This document shows positions 32,152-33,539 of a DNA stretch of 33,539 nucleotides, in pieces. The DNA is from Candidatus Eisenbergiella merdipullorum (GTDB lineage: Bacteria; Bacillota; Clostridia; Lachnospirales; Lachnospiraceae). Location of the stretch: positions 1 to 33,539 of the forward strand of contig DWYY01000131.1 in assembly GCA_019118445.1 (NCBI GenBank), given 5' to 3'. The notes beneath the pieces were generated by a model. That model was given only the letters and a program-made list of their open reading frames with translations, had not been told where the DNA came from and searched no databases. Within the stretch, counting starts at the first letter, position 1, and the number at the start of each line of letters is the position of its first letter. The position numbers and the translations under genes are program-made.

Positions 32152-33228
32152 TTACAGCGCGAGCAGCCCGCGCGCGATCCTGGCCGCGCCTCTGCCGTCG
32201 ATGGAGGCATGCATGGAGCGTGCCAGGGCGCCTCTTTTTCCCGGGTTTTCTGCAAGGGAAAAAAGAAGGGAGGAGAGCGTATCGATAAGTTCCGGAGCGT
32301 TTCTAGCGTCTCCTGCATAGGGAACGCCGGCAAAGCGCCGCATGTCCCGGGCGCAGGGCAGCTGGTTGTCCGCCAAAGTAAAGCTGACGGCGGGAACGCC
32401 AGCGGCGCACAGCTCGTAAAGAGTGGTTCCCGCGGCGGAAACCGCCAGATCGCAGGAACCCATGAGAGCGGCCATATCCTTCACATTTTCATGCAGGAGA
32501 AGCTGCGGGTGGGAGGCGGCAAGCGCTTCCAGCTTTGCCCGGCATGAGTGCATCGTGCCGGTCAGGACGTGGATCCGCCAGGAAACGCTTCCGGAGGAGG
32601 CAAGCAGAGACGAAGCGAGTCTGCCCGCCACATCGTATGTGTCCGTTCCGCCGGTGGAGATCAGAAGGTCTCCTACCTCCTTGCGAAAGACAGGGCTGAG
32701 GCCGGCAAACTGGGCGCGCAGGGGCGTGAACCTGCAGCCGAGGAGCTTTTTCCCCGCTTTGGTATAAAAGCTTTCCGGCGGCGCGAAATCATAGTTGATC
32801 ACCAGGTCCACCGGATAGTCAAAAGCATAGAGATCATCCAGGAAAGCGGTCCTGACCAGGGGCCTGAGCGCTTCCAGAAAGGCCTCCGTGACGAAGTAGG
32901 AATCGATCAGGAGACAGCAGAACCGGCTGCCCGGGACCGGACGGACAGGATGCCCGCCGCCCAGAAGCCGTGTCAGTGCGGCAAGGCTCCCTTCCGGCTT
33001 CCGGTAATCCGCATGCAGGACGTGGATGGGATAGCCTTCCTCTTCCCGGGAAAAAGAGGAAAGGAGAACCCGGGAGGTTTCGTCGGAAACGGCGAACTCT
33101 GCATCGGCGCCAAGGCTTCTCAATGCGTCCGCAATGGACAGACAGCGCATGAGATGCCCTGTCGCGATGTCCGGATTGCCGTCCGCATATATCAGAATAG
33201 CTCTATGCTCTTTCATGAACTCCTTCAT
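32152..33228 (-). CDS. pseG: UDP-2,4-diacetamido-2,4,6-trideoxy-beta-L-altropyranose hydrolase
   Basis: Releases UDP to give the free diacetamido-trideoxy-altrose that PseI uses. 358 residues, GT-B/MurG-like fold. The N-terminal DGNPDIATGHLMRCLSIADAL (16-36) contains the catalytic His25; LIDSYFVTEAFLEAL, DDLYAFDYPVDLVINY and LLISTGGTD lie in the middle; SAAGTTLYELCAAGVPAVSF then ADNQ form the UDP-binding C-terminal motif. The start may be this ATG or a second one four codons later (MKEFMKEH); neither has an ideal RBS, but GGCAGGGG precedes the first. It is the first identified gene of the minus-strand pse block. A TATAAT (33291-33286) with poor -35 is about 50 bases upstream. Confidence 0.9.
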   Translation of the reverse strand: MKEFMKEHRAILIYADGNPDIATGHLMRCLSIADALRSLGADAEFAVSDETSRVLLSSFSREEEGYPIHVLHADYRKPEGSLAALTRLLGGGHPVRPVPGSRFCCLLIDSYFVTEAFLEALRPLVRTAFLDDLYAFDYPVDLVINYDFAPPESFYTKAGKKLLGCRFTPLRAQFAGLSPVFRKEVGDLLISTGGTDTYDVAGRLASSLLASSGSVSWRIHVLTGTMHSCRAKLEALAASHPQLLLHENVKDMAALMGSCDLAVSAAGTTLYELCAAGVPAVSFTLADNQLPCARDMRRFAGVPYAGDARNAPELIDTLSSLLFSLAENPGKRGALARSMHASIDGRGAARIARGLLAL

Positions 33229-33285
33229 GAACCCCTGCCTTTCCTGATCCCCTTTTTCACGGAGATATTCTGTGCGTCATGCGCT

Positions 33286-33316
33286 ATTATATGATGTTGG
33301 GGGCAAAAGCCCCCAA
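33286..33316 (-). promoter_or_regulatory. Possible promoter for the pseG-pseF-decarboxylase-pseI block
   Basis: On the minus strand: perfect -10 TATAAT (33291-33286) with TTGGGG (33316-33311) at a long 19-bp spacing. The -35 lies inside the arm of the hairpin 33296-33317. Weak evidence; the block could also be read through from the gene beyond the right edge. Confidence 0.3.
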
Positions 33317-33429
33317 CTATGATGCCTACGGATTGTTCCGTGCTATGCACTTCCACAATCCGCCCCAAGGTCTTTCACCCACTTATGAGCAAGCTCATGT
33401 GGGTTTAGACCTTTTGACCCTGGCATCAT
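33296..33429. repeat. Highly structured palindromic element between pseG and the right-edge gene
   Basis: Hairpin A: GTTGGGGGC 33296-33304 with 33309-33317, AAAA loop. Then an outer stem, ATGATGCC 33319-33326 with GGCATCAT 33422-33429, closes two arms. Arm B: CGGATTGT 33329-33336 with 33355-33362 and an inner GTGC/GCAC. Arm C: AAGGTCT 33367-33373 with 33407-33413, ACCCAC/GTGGGT 33377-33382/33399-33404, ATGAGC/GCTCAT 33385-33390/33393-33398. Nearly every base is paired in a three-way junction. The outer stem touches the stop codon of the minus-strand gene to the right. It is either a miniature mobile repeat or a structured RNA. A 61-codon open frame across it (33279-33464, +) is not credible. 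Confidence 0.6.
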
Positions 33430-33539
33430 TATATATTATCAAATATGCTTTCTATAAATTTTAACGCTGCTCCGTACGCGGCGGCATTCAGCTTATACTT
33501 TCCCGTCCGGAGATAGGATGTGTCCACGTCGAAATTATT
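33429..33539 (-). CDS. C-terminal end of an unidentified protein (partial)
   Basis: An open minus-strand frame enters from the right edge and ends with TAA at 33431-33429, giving 36 C-terminal residues that begin NNFDVDTSYLRTGKYK and end SIFDNI. Base composition and codon use look coding, and it is the only long-lived frame here. I do not recognise the family. It is upstream of pseG on the same strand, so it may be part of the same nonulosonate region; the structured element at 33296-33429 directly follows its stop. Confidence 0.55.
   Translation of the reverse strand, partial: NNFDVDTSYLRTGKYKLNAAAYGAALKFIESIFDNI

Noticed and set aside
33279..33464. 61-codon plus-strand open frame at the right edge
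   Set aside because: It runs through the palindromic element, has no RBS and overlaps the minus-strand C-terminal frame.

Overview
The window looks like a chromosomal surface-polysaccharide and nonulosonate locus from a Gram-positive, spore-forming Clostridia, most likely Lachnospiraceae. This rests on AGGAGG-type ribosome binding sites, sigma-A promoters, a Spo0A-type DNA-binding domain, a YerB/DUF3048 lipoprotein, an EpsG-type polymerase and monofunctional ManC. The family assignment is inference, not a database match. I see no rRNA, tRNA, CRISPR array or transposase gene.

Layout. 1-1532: the last two genes of an AT-richer ABC exporter operon (two DUF990-type permeases, the first cut by the left edge). 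1598-2758 (minus): DUF3048 lipoprotein. 3058-3909: rfbD. 3967-5841 (minus): DUF6020-like membrane protein. 6036-8855: LIC_10190-like membrane protein followed by manC. 8857-9021: palindromic repeat with 14-bp terminal inverted repeats. 9126-9503: a stand-alone Spo0A C-terminal DNA-binding domain. 9498-9686: seven consecutive hairpins. 9704-20486: the assembly cluster, with a GtrB/DPM-like transferase, GT2, priming sugar-phosphate transferase, a Wzz-like protein with a degenerate kinase-like tail, GT2, EpsG/Wzy-like polymerase, GT2, two GT4 and GT2. 20518-21108: a flavodoxin-fold protein with an Isf-like cysteine motif.

21167 onward is a pseudaminic acid (Pse) locus in two blocks. The plus-strand block (strong promoter at 21167-21195) is pseB, pseC, a GT2 and an ATP-grasp ligase. 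The minus-strand block, read from the right, is pseG, pseF, a fold-III PLP decarboxylase and pseI. Between the blocks lies a self-contained metal efflux cassette (26044-28815): an ArsR/CadC-like repressor, divergent promoter and palindromic operator, an HMA metallochaperone and a Zn/Cd-type P1B ATPase. At the right edge, a highly structured palindromic element (33296-33429) sits between pseG and the 3' end of an unidentified minus-strand gene.

How the genes may work together. RfbD and ManC supply dTDP-rhamnose and GDP-mannose. The priming transferase loads undecaprenyl phosphate, the glycosyltransferases extend the unit, and the EpsG-like and Wzz-like proteins polymerise it and set its length. 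No Wzx flippase is visible. PseB/C/G/I/F make and activate a pseudaminic-type sugar, but the N-acetyltransferase PseH is absent here. The ATP-grasp ligase and PLP decarboxylase are not part of the canonical pathway, so the product may carry an unusual amide-linked substituent. That is the most interesting hypothesis in the window.
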